A stretch of DNA of 64,000 bases, from positions 17,642-81,641 of the forward strand of contig QIAU01000131.1 in assembly GCA_003225055.1 (NCBI GenBank), read 5' to 3'. Of this stretch, positions 51,521 through 62,000 are shown in pieces (positions within the stretch are counted from its first letter, which is position 1; each line of letters starts with the position of its first letter). The position numbers were made by a program, and so were the translations under genes. This DNA is from Acidobacteriota bacterium. Its GTDB lineage: Bacteria; Acidobacteriota; Terriglobia; Terriglobales; Acidobacteriaceae. The notes under the pieces were generated by a model. It ran no database searches. It had not been told where the DNA came from and worked only from the letters and a program-made list of their open reading frames with translations.

Positions 51521-52795
51521 ATGGCCAATTCGAGTTTCCCCATTGACTGGGTCCGGCAGCAGTTTCCTGCCCTGAACACGGGCGATAACTTCACTTTCTT
51601 CGACAACGGTGCTGGCGCTCAAATCCCGCAGGTGGCGCTCGATGCTGTTCAACAGCACCTTGTGCACCACAACGTTCAGCGTGGCGGCCGCTACTCCAAA
51701 AGCCAAGATGTGGACGCCGCGCTGCAAAGCGCGCGCCAGAGTGTTGCCACATTCCTGAATGCTCGTGATCCCCGCGAAGTGGCATTCGGTATGAACGCCA
51801 CGTCTTTTATTCGTCTGGTCAGCCTGGCCATCGCCGAGATCCTTGGTAAGCGCAAAGAAATCATCGTTACCGATCTGGACCACGAGGCAAACATCGCCAC
51901 CTGGATTGCATTGCACAGCCGCGGAGCCGAGATTCGCTGGTGGAAAATGCGTCCCGACGGAACTCTGCACACCGACGATTTGCAGCCTCTGTTGGGTCAT
52001 CGAACCCGGCTGGTGGCGTGCGCGGTCGCGTCGAACGCGTTGGGTTCAGTCGTGGACGTAGAAGAGGTTGCACGGATGGCGCATGCCGCCGGCGCTGAAG
52101 TGTTTCTGGACGCCGTCCATTACGCGCCGCATGGCCCCGTTGATGTGCAGGATTGGGATTGCGATTACCTGGTCTGCTCCGGTTACAAAATCTTCGCCCC
52201 GCATATGGGTTTTCTTTGGGGCAAGCGCGAGCTTCTGGAACGCTTGCCCACGTTCCGCGAGGACTTCATCCCCGACGAGATTCCGGGCAAGATCGAAGTC
52301 GGCACTTACGTTTACGAAAACGTGGCCGGCATGGATGCTGCCCTGCGCTATCTCCAGGAACTGGGCCGGCGGGTGCTCCCTGGTTCCAACAACCATTCGC
52401 CACGTGCCACGTTGGTGAATTCCATGGAAGGGATTCGTCGGTACGAAAAAATCCTCGTCGCCGAGATTCTACGCCGCTTGGCCGAGATGGATAATGTCAC
52501 TGTCTATGGTATCCAGGAGCGCGACCGTCTCGACCAGAGGGTTCCGACGGTCTGCTTCAATGTTGACGCGGTGTCCCCCGCCGCGGTGGCAGAGCGGTGC
52601 GCCCATAATGCCATCGGAGTACGCGATGGCAACATGTACTCGCCGCGCCTTTTGCGTCGTATGGGGATACCGCCCGAGACTGGAGCGGTTCGCGCCTCAC
52701 TCGCGCACTACAACACTATGGAAGAGATTGAGCGTTTTATCGATGTAATTCAAATCATCGCCGGATCCGCGCGCAAACACGCAGCCGGCTCGTAG
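51521..52795 (+). CDS. PLP-dependent cysteine-desulfurase-like enzyme (VC1184-type, class V)
   Basis: A 424-residue aminotransferase class-V protein. The opening FFDNGAGAQIPQVALDAV, then FGMNATSFIRLVSLAIAE, TDLDHEANIATW, FLDAVHYAPHGPVD and LVCSGYKIFAPHMGFLWGK with the PLP Lys near residue 222 match the VC1184-like subgroup. The C-terminus has GVRDGNMYSPRLLRRMG and SLAHYNTMEEIERF. The reaction may be elimination or desulfuration of an amino-acid-like substrate; true cysteine desulfuration is not shown. It is cytosolic (no signal), unlike its operon partners. ATG 51521 is 2 nt after the MBL stop. A deleted paralogue lies at 57840-58750. Confidence 0.87.
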   Translation: MANSSFPIDWVRQQFPALNTGDNFTFFDNGAGAQIPQVALDAVQQHLVHHNVQRGGRYSKSQDVDAALQSARQSVATFLNARDPREVAFGMNATSFIRLVSLAIAEILGKRKEIIVTDLDHEANIATWIALHSRGAEIRWWKMRPDGTLHTDDLQPLLGHRTRLVACAVASNALGSVVDVEEVARMAHAAGAEVFLDAVHYAPHGPVDVQDWDCDYLVCSGYKIFAPHMGFLWGKRELLERLPTFREDFIPDEIPGKIEVGTYVYENVAGMDAALRYLQELGRRVLPGSNNHSPRATLVNSMEGIRRYEKILVAEILRRLAEMDNVTVYGIQERDRLDQRVPTVCFNVDAVSPAAVAERCAHNAIGVRDGNMYSPRLLRRMGIPPETGAVRASLAHYNTMEEIERFIDVIQIIAGSARKHAAGS

Positions 52796-52804
52796 CGATC
52801 TACC

Positions 52805-55800
52805 GTGGCAACCACAAAGCCAGCCTCTGCCGATGCCGCAGCGAATGCGGCAGCGTCGTCTCCCATTCTTCAAAACCATCTACCGAGGCTGGGGCATTCC
52901 CTGTGTGGGCGCGCAGGTATCATTATCGTTCTATGGCTAACCGGCACGCTTGCCCTGGCGCAGGCTAACAGGGAATTTCTCCAAGCGCTGCGCTGGCGTT
53001 CCATCGGTCCCAACCGCGGCGGCCGCGCGACCGCCGTCACCGGTCTGCCGAATGATCCCTTGGTTTACTACATGGGTGCCACTGGCGGAGGCGTATGGAA
53101 GACGGTGAACGCGGGGCTCACCTGGACGCCGGTTTCGGATGGCTACTTCAACACCGGCTCGGTAGGTTCGATCGCGGTCTCCGAATCCGATCCGAACATT
53201 GTCTACGTGGGCATGGGCGAAGCCTGCTTGCGCTCGAATCTCTCGCACGGAGATGGCGTGTACAAATCCACGGATGGGGGTCGCACCTGGCAGAACGTCG
53301 GCTTGCGCGACACCAGCCAGATTGGGCGGGTATGGGTCGATCCTCGCGATCCCAAGCTGGTTTATGTCGCGGCCGTCGGACATCCTTATGGTGCCAACCC
53401 GGAGCGTGGCGCTTTCCGCTCCAAGGATGGCGGTGGGACCTGGCAGAAGATTCTCTTCATCAACGACAAGACCGGCGCGGTAGACCTTGCGGTCGATCCG
53501 CACGACACCCGCATCATGTACGCCGCCACCTGGCAGGTCCTGCGCAGGCCGTGGGACATCTACGAGTTCGGACCCGGCGCCGGCATCTACAAGACCACGG
53601 ACGGAGGCGACACCTGGACGCAACTGAGGAACGGACTGCCCAAGTCGGAGATGGGCAAGATCGGTTTGGCGGTTTCGCCCGTCGATCCCCACCGCCTGTG
53701 GGCAACCATTGGGGGTGACGAAGGCGGTGTCTATCGTTCCGACGATGCAGGTCAGACATGGCAACTCGTGGACGGGAGCTTTGCTATGCACTCTCGCCAG
53801 TATTATTACGGCCACATTTTCGCCGACCCGGAGGAACGCGACACGGTATACACGTTTTCCTCCAAAGGCTTTTACAAGTCCACCGACGCGGGACAACACT
53901 GGGAGCAGATTCGCACTCCGCACAGTGACTATCACGGCCTCTGGATCGATCCGAGAAACAACCAGCGCATGGTGAACGCCAACGACGGCGGCGTGACCGT
54001 CACCTTCGACGGCGGACGCAGTTGGACCCCGGAAGACAACCAGGCGACGGCGCAGTTCTACACCGTGCGTACAGACAACGACTTTCCCTACCACGTGTAC
54101 GGAGCGCAGCAGGACAACACGACGGTAATGGTCTCCAGCGCCAGTCGGCCCTCGGACAACGAAATCAGTGCTGTCGGCGGCGGCGAGTCCGGTTACGTGG
54201 TTCCCGATCCCGGGGACTCCAACATCGTGTACGCCGGGGCGTACTGGGGTTTGCTCACCCGCTACGATCGCCGTACGGGCCTCGCACGCAACATCACCGT
54301 CTGGCCGGATTTTCCCGGCGGCCGCACCGGCGCCCAGCAGAAATACCGCTTTCAGTGGACTTATCCGATTGCGATTTCCCCGGCCGATCCCGGCACCGTC
54401 TACGTCGCCGCGAACGTGGTGTTCAAGTCCGTCAATGGCGGGCAAAGCTGGATCCCGATTTCTCCCGACCTGACGCGTGACGACAAGCAACACGAAAACG
54501 GTGGCCGGCTCGAAGATGTGTACGACACCGTATTCACTCTCGCGCCCTCCCCGCTCAATAAGAACCTCCTCTGGGCCGGCTCCGACGATGGGCTCATCCA
54601 CATGACGCGCGACGGCGGCAAGAATTGGGCGAATGTCACGCCTCCCGCGCTCGAGCCGTGGACGCGCATTAACATCATCGAAGCATCGTCGCACGATCCC
54701 GCCACCGCGTATGTGGCCGCGAACCGCTATCAGCTCGACGACTTCCGTCCCTACATTTATCGTACCCACGACTTTGGCAAGACCTGGACCCTGATCGTCG
54801 GCGGAATTCCCCAGGACACCTTCGTGCGCACCGTGCGCCAAGACCCGGCTAACGCGAAGCTTCTGTACGCCGGCACCGAGACGGGCGTGTACGTATCCTT
54901 CGACGATGGAGAGCAGTGGTACCCCTTGCAGCTTAATCTGCCCATCGTCCCAATCACCGATCTGACGCTCAAAGACGGCGACCTGGTGGCGTCTACACAG
55001 GGGCGGGCGTTCTGGATTCTGGACGACATCACCCCGCTGGAGCAGATGACGGACGGCCGCGCCGCGTTCCCCCTGCAAGTGTTCAAGCCCCGGCCCGCGT
55101 ATCGGATGGCACGCGGCCGTTCCTTCGGATCCAGCAGCCCGACCGCGGGAATGATTATTAACTACTACCTCGCTGCTGCGCCGAGCGCGCCGGTGAAGAT
55201 AGCCTTCCTCGATGCAGACGGCACAGTAATCAATTCGTTCAGCAGCGACTCTCGCCCAGACAACAACCGGGCGCAGCGCAGCCGCTTCGGAGAGTCAATG
55301 TCCCGTGGGGAAACGGTCTCCGCGAAAGCCGGCCTCAATCGCTTTATCTGGGACATGCGCTATGCTGACGCGGAGGGCATCGACGGCGGAACCTATCTGT
55401 TCGGCGGCAGCCTGCGCGGCCCCGAAGTCGCGCCCGGTCAGTACCACGTGCGGGTCACCATGGGCGAGCAAAGCCAAACGCAGTCCTTTGAAATCCGCCG
55501 CGAACCGCGCGTTCCCACCACGTTGCGAGATTACCGGCAGCAGGTGTCGTTCCTGCTCGCGGTGCGCGACAAGCTCTCTGCGGCAAACCATGCCATCAAT
55601 CGTCTGCTCAAGGCGCAAGAAGAGGTGCAGGCCGCGCTGAAAAACACCGGCCTTGACTCGGCGGCCGCCGAAAGTGGGCGCCAATTGAATGGCGAAATCG
55701 AGAGGGAACTGCACGCGTTGTACGAGCCTCGCTTCACCGGCTTCGACGATCAGACACTCATTTATCCGCTGAAGTTGAACAACCGCATCGCCGCGCTGGA

Positions 55801-55963
55801 GAGCTATGTGGGCGGCGACTATCCGCCGACCGACGAGGCCCAGCAGGTACTGGCTGAACTCTCTTCCGAGCTGGAGCGTGTGCTCGCCCAGGTGAGAGTA
55901 ACGCTTAATCGCGATCTGTCCGGCTTTCATGCCCGGGTTCATTCCTCGGCCACAGCGCAATGA
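52805..55963 (+). CDS. Exported Asp-box (VPS10/sortilin-like) beta-propeller protein
   Basis: A 1052-residue protein. The N-terminus has a Thr/Ala-rich stretch and then a hydrophobic segment (GIIIVLWLTGTLALAQA), a signal or anchor. About eleven Asp-box-like repeats of the form (S/T)xDxGxTW follow, such as YKSTDGGRTWQNV, FRSKDGGGTWQKI, YKTTDGGDTWTQL, YRSDDAGQTWQLV and YKSTDAGQHWEQI, consistent with one or two beta-propellers. The last 250 residues are a different, alpha-rich domain (QQVSFLLAVRDKLSAANHAIN). No glycosidase active site is evident. Annotated relatives are called sortilin or glycosyl hydrolase without proof. The start is GTG at 52805, 9 nt after the PLP gene. It may be a binding partner of the receptor. 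Confidence 0.85.
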   Translation: MATTKPASADAAANAAASSPILQNHLPRLGHSLCGRAGIIIVLWLTGTLALAQANREFLQALRWRSIGPNRGGRATAVTGLPNDPLVYYMGATGGGVWKTVNAGLTWTPVSDGYFNTGSVGSIAVSESDPNIVYVGMGEACLRSNLSHGDGVYKSTDGGRTWQNVGLRDTSQIGRVWVDPRDPKLVYVAAVGHPYGANPERGAFRSKDGGGTWQKILFINDKTGAVDLAVDPHDTRIMYAATWQVLRRPWDIYEFGPGAGIYKTTDGGDTWTQLRNGLPKSEMGKIGLAVSPVDPHRLWATIGGDEGGVYRSDDAGQTWQLVDGSFAMHSRQYYYGHIFADPEERDTVYTFSSKGFYKSTDAGQHWEQIRTPHSDYHGLWIDPRNNQRMVNANDGGVTVTFDGGRSWTPEDNQATAQFYTVRTDNDFPYHVYGAQQDNTTVMVSSASRPSDNEISAVGGGESGYVVPDPGDSNIVYAGAYWGLLTRYDRRTGLARNITVWPDFPGGRTGAQQKYRFQWTYPIAISPADPGTVYVAANVVFKSVNGGQSWIPISPDLTRDDKQHENGGRLEDVYDTVFTLAPSPLNKNLLWAGSDDGLIHMTRDGGKNWANVTPPALEPWTRINIIEASSHDPATAYVAANRYQLDDFRPYIYRTHDFGKTWTLIVGGIPQDTFVRTVRQDPANAKLLYAGTETGVYVSFDDGEQWYPLQLNLPIVPITDLTLKDGDLVASTQGRAFWILDDITPLEQMTDGRAAFPLQVFKPRPAYRMARGRSFGSSSPTAGMIINYYLAAAPSAPVKIAFLDADGTVINSFSSDSRPDNNRAQRSRFGESMSRGETVSAKAGLNRFIWDMRYADAEGIDGGTYLFGGSLRGPEVAPGQYHVRVTMGEQSQTQSFEIRREPRVPTTLRDYRQQVSFLLAVRDKLSAANHAINRLLKAQEEVQAALKNTGLDSAAAESGRQLNGEIERELHALYEPRFTGFDDQTLIYPLKLNNRIAALESYVGGDYPPTDEAQQVLAELSSELERVLAQVRVTLNRDLSGFHARVHSSATAQ

Positions 55964-56058
55964 GGCCAGGCGTCGAGCAAGTCGCCGCGGTGCCACGAAC
56001 CCAGTTTCGCCGGGCAACATGCTTCTTCCGCAGCATGCGGACTTTGGCGCGGGCGCGC

Positions 56059-56226
56059 ATGATCTGGAACGGAATGGTGCCGCGTACGCCGGCGCTGATT
56101 CTGCGCTGCGCGGATGTCGATGACGTGCAGAAGGCAGTGCGCGCTTCGCATCCGCCGCGACGGCCGCCGTCCGCTGCGGCGGCCACAGCCTCGCCGGCTT
56201 CAGCACTTGCGATGGCGGCGTAGTGA
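56059..56226 (+). pseudogene. Remnant of a FAD-linked (BBE-type) oxidase gene
   Basis: The frame from 56059 reads IWNGMVPRTPALILRCADVD and DVQKAVRASH, the start of a FAD-binding type-4 oxidase. A frame change around 56135-56165 then gives RCGGHSLAGFSTCDGGVVI in another frame, the conserved FAD-binding loop of the same family. No later part exists; the sequence runs into the 3' end of the convergent permease gene. Only about 55 codons survive of about 460. Confidence 0.7.
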
Positions 56227-57681
56227 TCGCGGTTCACTGTGGCCTGCACCGGCGCGGCCGAACAGCCAATACGCAATGGTCAGCAATGCCAGCCAAGGCA
56301 GACCGGCCAGGATCGTCGGCCGCATCCCCGGCACCCACCAGGTAGTCGTGATAATGGCGGCGACGGCCAGTGCACCCAGAATCGAAGTGTACGGATATCC
56401 CATCATCCGCACCGGGAGGCGGCGGTTGCCGCGCGCCTCCCATGCCCGCCGGAACGACAAGTGGGTGATGAAGATCATCATCCACACGAACAATCCTCCG
56501 AACAGCGCTATGCCGAACAGGTACACGTAAGCGCTTGCTGGATACCGGATCGCCGCCACCGTCGCAATTGCCAACCCAATAGTGGAACTCAGCAGCGCCG
56601 GCAGCGGCACCCCGAGGCGCGTCAACTTCCCCAGTGCGGAGGGAGCGTAGCCGCCCCGTGCCAGGGAGAACATCATGCGCGTGGAAAGATACAAATCGCA
56701 GTTCATGCTGGAGAGCGCTGCGGTCAGCACCACAAAATTCATCAGGTGAGTGGCGGCCGGAACCCGCATGAGACGAAACACGGTGACGAACGGGCTGGCG
56801 GTGACGTCCGCGCCCGGCTGGATGCTCTGCCACGGCACCACGCCGACCAACACCACCATCGCCGCCAAGTAGAAGAAGATGAGGCGGAACACCATCGACT
56901 TCATGGCGCGAGGAATAGCCTGGTCCGGCTTTTGCGCTTCGCCCGCGGTGACGGCCACGACCTCGGTCCCGATATAGCTGAAGATCACGAAACACATCGC
57001 CATCCACATCCCGGAGGCGCCGTTGGGAAAGAAACTGCCCGAGGTGAAATTACTCAGGCCGGGATGGGGCTCGCCGGGAATCAGCCCGAACAAGACGATA
57101 GCGCCAAACCCGATGAACGCCAGGATCGCGACCACCTTGATCATTGCGAACCAGTATTCGAACTCGCCGAAGTTGCCCACCCCGGTGGCGTTCAAGCCGA
57201 CCAGCAGCAGCGAGAACAGCACGATCCATGCCCAGGGCGGAACCTGCGGAAACCACCAGCGGCAGTAGATCGCGACTGCGGTTGCCTCGCCGCCGATAGC
57301 GATGCACTGGCACGCCCAGTAGGTGTAGCGGACCACAAAACCGGCCCAGCGGTTCAAATACAGCTCGGCATAGACGCCGAACGATCCGGCGGTGGGGTGC
57401 GCCACCGCCATTTCCGAGAGCGTGCCCATCAGCAGCAGCGCGATGCCGGCGCCCAGCAGGTAGCACACCAGCACAGCGGGGCCGGCGGTATGGACTGCCA
57501 GCGAGCTGCCGAGAAACAGCCCGGTGCCGATGGCTCCGCCAATAGCGATCATCGCCATCTGGCGCGTGCTCAATTCGCGCGCCAAGCCAGATTCCTTTGT
57601 TAACACGGAGGCGGTCGCGGCGGCCTGGTTCAACGTGGTCAAGGGAGGGCCGACTCCTTGTGAAGGCAGAAGCCGGGACAT
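56200..57681 (-). CDS. Amino-acid permease (APC superfamily, AAT-like)
   Basis: A 493-residue transporter with about twelve membrane segments. TM1 carries the APC motif MIAIGGAIGTGLFLGSS, which lines the substrate site, and LSEMAVAHPTAGSFGVYAE is the conserved TM3 region. IGTEVVAVTAGEAQKPDQAI is also typical of the AAT/proline-phenylalanine group. ATG 57679-57681 was chosen (GGAGG about 11 nt upstream), because the longer frame from 57792 adds a soluble, non-family N-terminus. It probably imports an amino acid by proton symport. It converges on the Asp-box gene and could move the product of the amidohydrolase operon, a functional guess. Its 3' end overlaps the FAD-oxidase remnant. Confidence 0.9.
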   Translation of the reverse strand: MSRLLPSQGVGPPLTTLNQAAATASVLTKESGLARELSTRQMAMIAIGGAIGTGLFLGSSLAVHTAGPAVLVCYLLGAGIALLLMGTLSEMAVAHPTAGSFGVYAELYLNRWAGFVVRYTYWACQCIAIGGEATAVAIYCRWWFPQVPPWAWIVLFSLLLVGLNATGVGNFGEFEYWFAMIKVVAILAFIGFGAIVLFGLIPGEPHPGLSNFTSGSFFPNGASGMWMAMCFVIFSYIGTEVVAVTAGEAQKPDQAIPRAMKSMVFRLIFFYLAAMVVLVGVVPWQSIQPGADVTASPFVTVFRLMRVPAATHLMNFVVLTAALSSMNCDLYLSTRMMFSLARGGYAPSALGKLTRLGVPLPALLSSTIGLAIATVAAIRYPASAYVYLFGIALFGGLFVWMMIFITHLSFRRAWEARGNRRLPVRMMGYPYTSILGALAVAAIITTTWWVPGMRPTILAGLPWLALLTIAYWLFGRAGAGHSEPRSLRRHRKC

Positions 57682-57839
57682 TATCACAGACGCCTCCGGC
57701 ACTCCACTGGCTGTTTTGCATACATCGGGTATGTCATCGTTATCGCCCACTCGACCATAATCCGCTCGCCGCGTCAGGCGGTCTCGAATCACGATGTCCT
57801 CACGCCGCGCAAGACGCTCCCCATCACGTGGATCTCGTG

Positions 57840-58750
57840 TTCTGATGTACCAGCCGAGGCGCGCACCGCGCCGAACTCCGGGCTAAGACCCAGCCGTCTC
57901 ATCAGCGGGGATCGTACATGTGTCCGTCGCGCGTGCGGATGCCTGCCGCAGCCAGCCTCTCCACCACCTCTTGCGCAGCTCGCTCCTGCAGGCTGAAAAA
58001 GAAGGTCGCAACGCGCGCCTCAACCCGTCCTGGATCGGTTATCCCGTAGACGCTCGCACCGCACTCCGCCAGTACGCATAGCATCTCGCGCGAAACTGCC
58101 GCCTCGTAGGTCCGAATCGCTCTGGCCGCGCGACAATCTTGTCTCGCCGCGTCGGCAGTGCGCGGTAAGCCAGCACAATCGGTTCGTCCCACCCCATCCT
58201 CCCCGTGATCGGTAAACAGAATGGTTTTGCCCGGCAGCGTGGAGCACAGCTTTTTGGTAAGCGGCATCGCGGAACCTGGAACCGGAGGCGGGGGAGACCT
58301 GGTCGGGAGTTTTCCGCACTTGTGTGGAGAAGAAGTCAGCCATATGTCGACCCCGAAGGATTTCCTTGATCTTTTCTCCACCCCTTGCACCATCGGCTTC
58401 TTCCCGCCGGTCTTCTGGACGACTACGAAGACTGCGCTGTAACTTCTCTAACTGCCAGGCCCACCAGGCGGATGAACGAAGTCGCATTCATCCCGAATGA
58501 GATTTCCGCCGGATCGCTGGCAATGAGCAGGGCCGCGACGCTGCCGCATGCGCGATGGCAGCATCCACCTCTTCGCTGCGGCGATACCGCCCGCCTCGCT
58601 GCACGTTGCGCTCCGGCAAAGTGGCGGGCTATCGCGTCGAGCACCACGCGCGGCGCTTGCGCTCCCGCGGCATTGTCGAAGACAACGAAGTGGTCGGCAA
58701 GCCTGCAATGCCGGAAAACAGGGGCGAACTTCCTCGATCGAAGACTCGCT
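57840..58750 (-). pseudogene. Internally deleted, frameshifted paralogue of the class-V PLP enzyme
   Basis: Going along the minus strand, fragments in several frames align with the enzyme at 51521-52795: SIEEVRPCFPALQ (start), DPAEISFGMNATSFIRLVGL (paralogue DPREVAFGMNATSFIRLVSL), AIRTYEAAVSREMLCVLAEC, VEARVATFFFSLQ and IRTRDGHMYDPR. After a frame change, LMRRLGLSPEFGAVRAS follows (paralogue LLRRMGIPPETGAVRAS). The centre with the PLP Lys is deleted and the gene carries at least three frame changes. It is about 0.9 kb instead of 1.27 kb. It is clearly non-functional. Confidence 0.8.
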
Positions 58751-58889
58751 CACCCTGGCGCTGGCGCCGGGCCTGGTGCCGCTTCTCCGTGTCCGGCGTA
58801 CAGCACTGTGTTTGGCTTCATTCTCTCGCCCCTAGGCCAGCGACGGGCGGAACCATGTCTCCAGTCCTGACCGTGTGTCAAACTGACAT

Positions 58890-58918
58890 ATCTGTTATAT
58901 GCCAGCGGAATATCAGAT
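58890..58918. promoter_or_regulatory. Imperfect dyads upstream of the second TonB receptor promoter
   Basis: ATCTG (58890-58894) and CAGAT (58914-58918) flank an AT-rich centre, and CTGTTATATGCCAG at 58892-58905 is itself a near-palindrome. They lie 26-54 nt upstream of the -35, a place for an activator or repressor. Confidence 0.4.
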
Positions 58919-58943
58919 GAATGGAACCAGGGCCGTTTTTCTA

Positions 58944-58972
58944 TTGACATCCGCCGCCTGTAACCCTATAGT
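58944..58972 (+). promoter_or_regulatory. Near-consensus sigma-70 promoter of the second TonB receptor
   Basis: TTGACA at 58944-58949 and TATAGT at 58967-58972 with an exact 17-nt spacer. The leader to the ATG at 59017 would be about 37 nt, with GGAGG 5 nt before the start. Confidence 0.8.
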
Positions 58973-59016
58973 CTGCGCCCATCCGGATGATGGGACCGGC
59001 CGACACGGAGGTGGTC

Positions 59017-62000
59017 ATGTCCGGCAAAACGTCACTGCGCCTGCTCGGCGCGGCTTGCCTCCTCCTGCTCAGCTTGATCCCAGCCCTTGCTCAAACCGCG
59101 ACGTCGGGACTGCTGTCCGGCGTGGTCACGGATCTGTCCGGTGCGTTGATTCCCGGCGTAAGCGTCATCCTGCAGCAACACACGACGAACGCAAAGATGC
59201 AGGTCACCACCGATTCGCTCGGACATTATGTCTTCCCGGTGGTCGACCCGAGCGACTATACGCTCACCTTTGCCGCCAAGGGCTTTCAGAATGCCGTTGT
59301 GCCTCAGGTACACGTCGAGGTGCAAAAGGCCTACACAGTCAACATGATGATGCAGGTGGGCACGTCCTCCGAAACCGTGCAGGTCACCGAGATCAGCGGG
59401 GCAGACCTGCAGACCACGAGTGCGACTGTGGGCGCCGTGCTTGGCGGCACGTCCCTGGAGAACCTGCCGACCTTCACCCGCAGCGCCAGCTCGCTGATGT
59501 TTTATCAGCCCGCTATATCGCCCGATGGCATGATCTCCGGCGCTCGCCGCGAGCAGGTCACCTTTACCTTCGACGGTGGCGACGTGACTAGCGACTTGGA
59601 AGGCAGCAACAGCTATGCCGCTCCTCCTGGCGAGCCGAGCCCTTCGCCCACTGTGCCCATTCCCATTGAAAGCACGCAGGAGTTCCAGGTTTCGACGAGC
59701 AATCCGAGCGCCAACTTCGGGCGCTCCTCGGGCGGGCAGGTCTCGCTTGTGACTAAGCGCGGCGGGAACAGCTTTCACGGCAGCGCCTACGAGTACAACA
59801 ACAACGACGGGCTGAACGCCAACAGCTGGACCAACAACTCGCTGAGCATCCGCAAACCTCACTCCGTGGACAACCGCTTCGGCGGCACTATCGGCGGTCC
59901 CATTCGCAAGAACCGGCTCTGGTTTTTCGCCAACTACGAAGGCCGGCGGCTGCATAGTCCCAGCATATTCAGCCTGATTGTGCCCACCGCCACCATGAAG
60001 TCAGGCATCCTGCAATTCCGCGACGCCAGGGGCAACGTGGTGCCTTACTCGTTCAAGCCGGGCAGCATCACCACCGCTTGTGGTGGCGTGTTCTGCGATC
60101 CCCGCAACGTCGGCGCCAGCCCCGTGATCCTGTCGCAACTGGCGCTTTACCCTGCGGGCAACAGTCCCAGCCTGGGCGACGGCCTCAACACCATCGGGTA
60201 CACCTTCAACGCCAGCACGCCCATCCGCCAGGACTTGGCGGTGCTGCGGCTCGATTACAACTTAAACAGCCGGTGGAGCGCCTTCCTCACAGGACACTAC
60301 TCGACCACCGATCGGGTCAGCACCAGCCAAGTGACTCTGCTGGGAACACCTAAGCCGGTCTCCTCCGATCCCATCAAGCCCCAGTTCTACACCTTTGAGG
60401 TCACGGGACAGCTCAGCACCAATCTCATCGCAGTCACCCATGGATCGTTCCTGCGCAACTGGTGGGGGTGGAATCGGCAGGCTCCCGCGCCGCTGGTTTC
60501 TGGCACGCAGACGGCGCTGGTGCTGGCGGGCGAAGGCACCGGCAACAATAATAACGGTACCGGAAAGCTGCTGGCGGATCCGGTGAACCTATCCACGCAG
60601 GCCGCCCGCTACCGTGTGTTCGACGGCAAGAAGTACTACATCGCCGAGGATCTCAGCCTGGTGCACAACAGCCACCTGCTCCAGTTCGGCGGCTCCTGGT
60701 ACACGAGCCACGATTACTTCCTTAAAAGTGACAATTTTGCTGGCGGCCTGACCGCGGGTCCCATGCTGTATGTGGAGTCCACAGGCAACGGCAGCGGCTT
60801 GTACATGGGGATGTCGTCGGCGTATCAGCCGCCCACCTGCAGCACGACGCTCACAGCCAATTGTCTGCAGTCCTCGGACGTGCTGCGCTGGAACGAACTC
60901 TACAGCTCAATGCTGGGCTTAGTCGACCGTAGCTCGCAAGTGATCACCCGCGACGGCAACTTCCATCCCAACCCGCTCGGCACGCCGGCTTATTCGCGCA
61001 CCAGCATCATGGCCATGGGTGGCTATCTCCAGGACATCTGGAAAATGAAGCCATCGCTGACCTTGACCTTGGGCGTGAACTGGTCCGCGCAGCCCAATCC
61101 GAAAGAAGCCACTGGCAAATACGACGTACTGGTCTATGCCGCCAGCAACACGCCGGTGGACTACTGGCAGCGTTGTTCGGAGTAACCCCAGTCAACTATC
61201 TGCCCGGCGATTGGAAGGGGCGGCTGCGGGTTTCCAATTGGCGCCAGTTTGCGCCGCGGATGGCGGCGGCGTGGGAGGTGCCGTTCCACAACCGTATCAT
61301 TGGCGACCACAAGACGGTCGTCCGGGCGGGCTACTCGCTGGTGTGGGACCGCATGAGCGACATCAACGAGGTCTCTCTGCCGCTGACTACCGGCGGATTG
61401 CTGGACGCAAACGTGTGCGGTGGTCCAGTGCTCCAGGGCGGGTCAGTGGTCTGCACCAAGGGTGCGACCAATCCCGGTAACGCATTTCGGATTGGCGTGG
61501 ATGGCAACAACGTTCCGGTGCCGCTGCCGACCGCGGTTCCCATCCCGTACGTAGTCAGCGGGACGGCGGCAAAGCCGTTCGGATTGTTCCTGATGAGTGG
61601 CTTAGATCCGTATGCGGTTCCGGCGCACTCTCACATGATTGACTTGACTGTGCAACGGGAGTTGCCGGGCAAGATGATCTTCGAAATCGGCTACATCGCG
61701 CGCATCAGCCGGAACCTGCCCGAGGACGTCGCCTACAACGCGGCCGACTACCTGATGAAAGACGCCGTCAGCGGGCAGACCTTCTCCCAGTCCTTTGATG
61801 CGGTTGCCCAAGTGCTGCGCGCCGGCGGGACCGTCACCATCCCGCAGCCGTTCTTCGAAAACCAGATCGGCACTGCCAGTTGCGTGGCGCGCGGCTACTC
61901 CAGTTAACGGCTCGCTGCACTTTTTCTCGCTCAACGAATTCAACCGAAGGACTCCGGTACCGGTAGATAACATCCAATCCTTTCAGACCTACGGCATCAC

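Noticed and set aside
52937..55078. 713-codon open frame on the minus strand
   Set aside because: It is antisense to the Asp-box gene, has Val/Arg/Gly-rich low-complexity composition and no ribosome binding site or family motif; a GC-rich shadow frame.
56239..57603. 454-codon open frame on the plus strand
   Set aside because: Antisense to the amino-acid permease; composition is His/Gln/Arg-rich and not protein-like.
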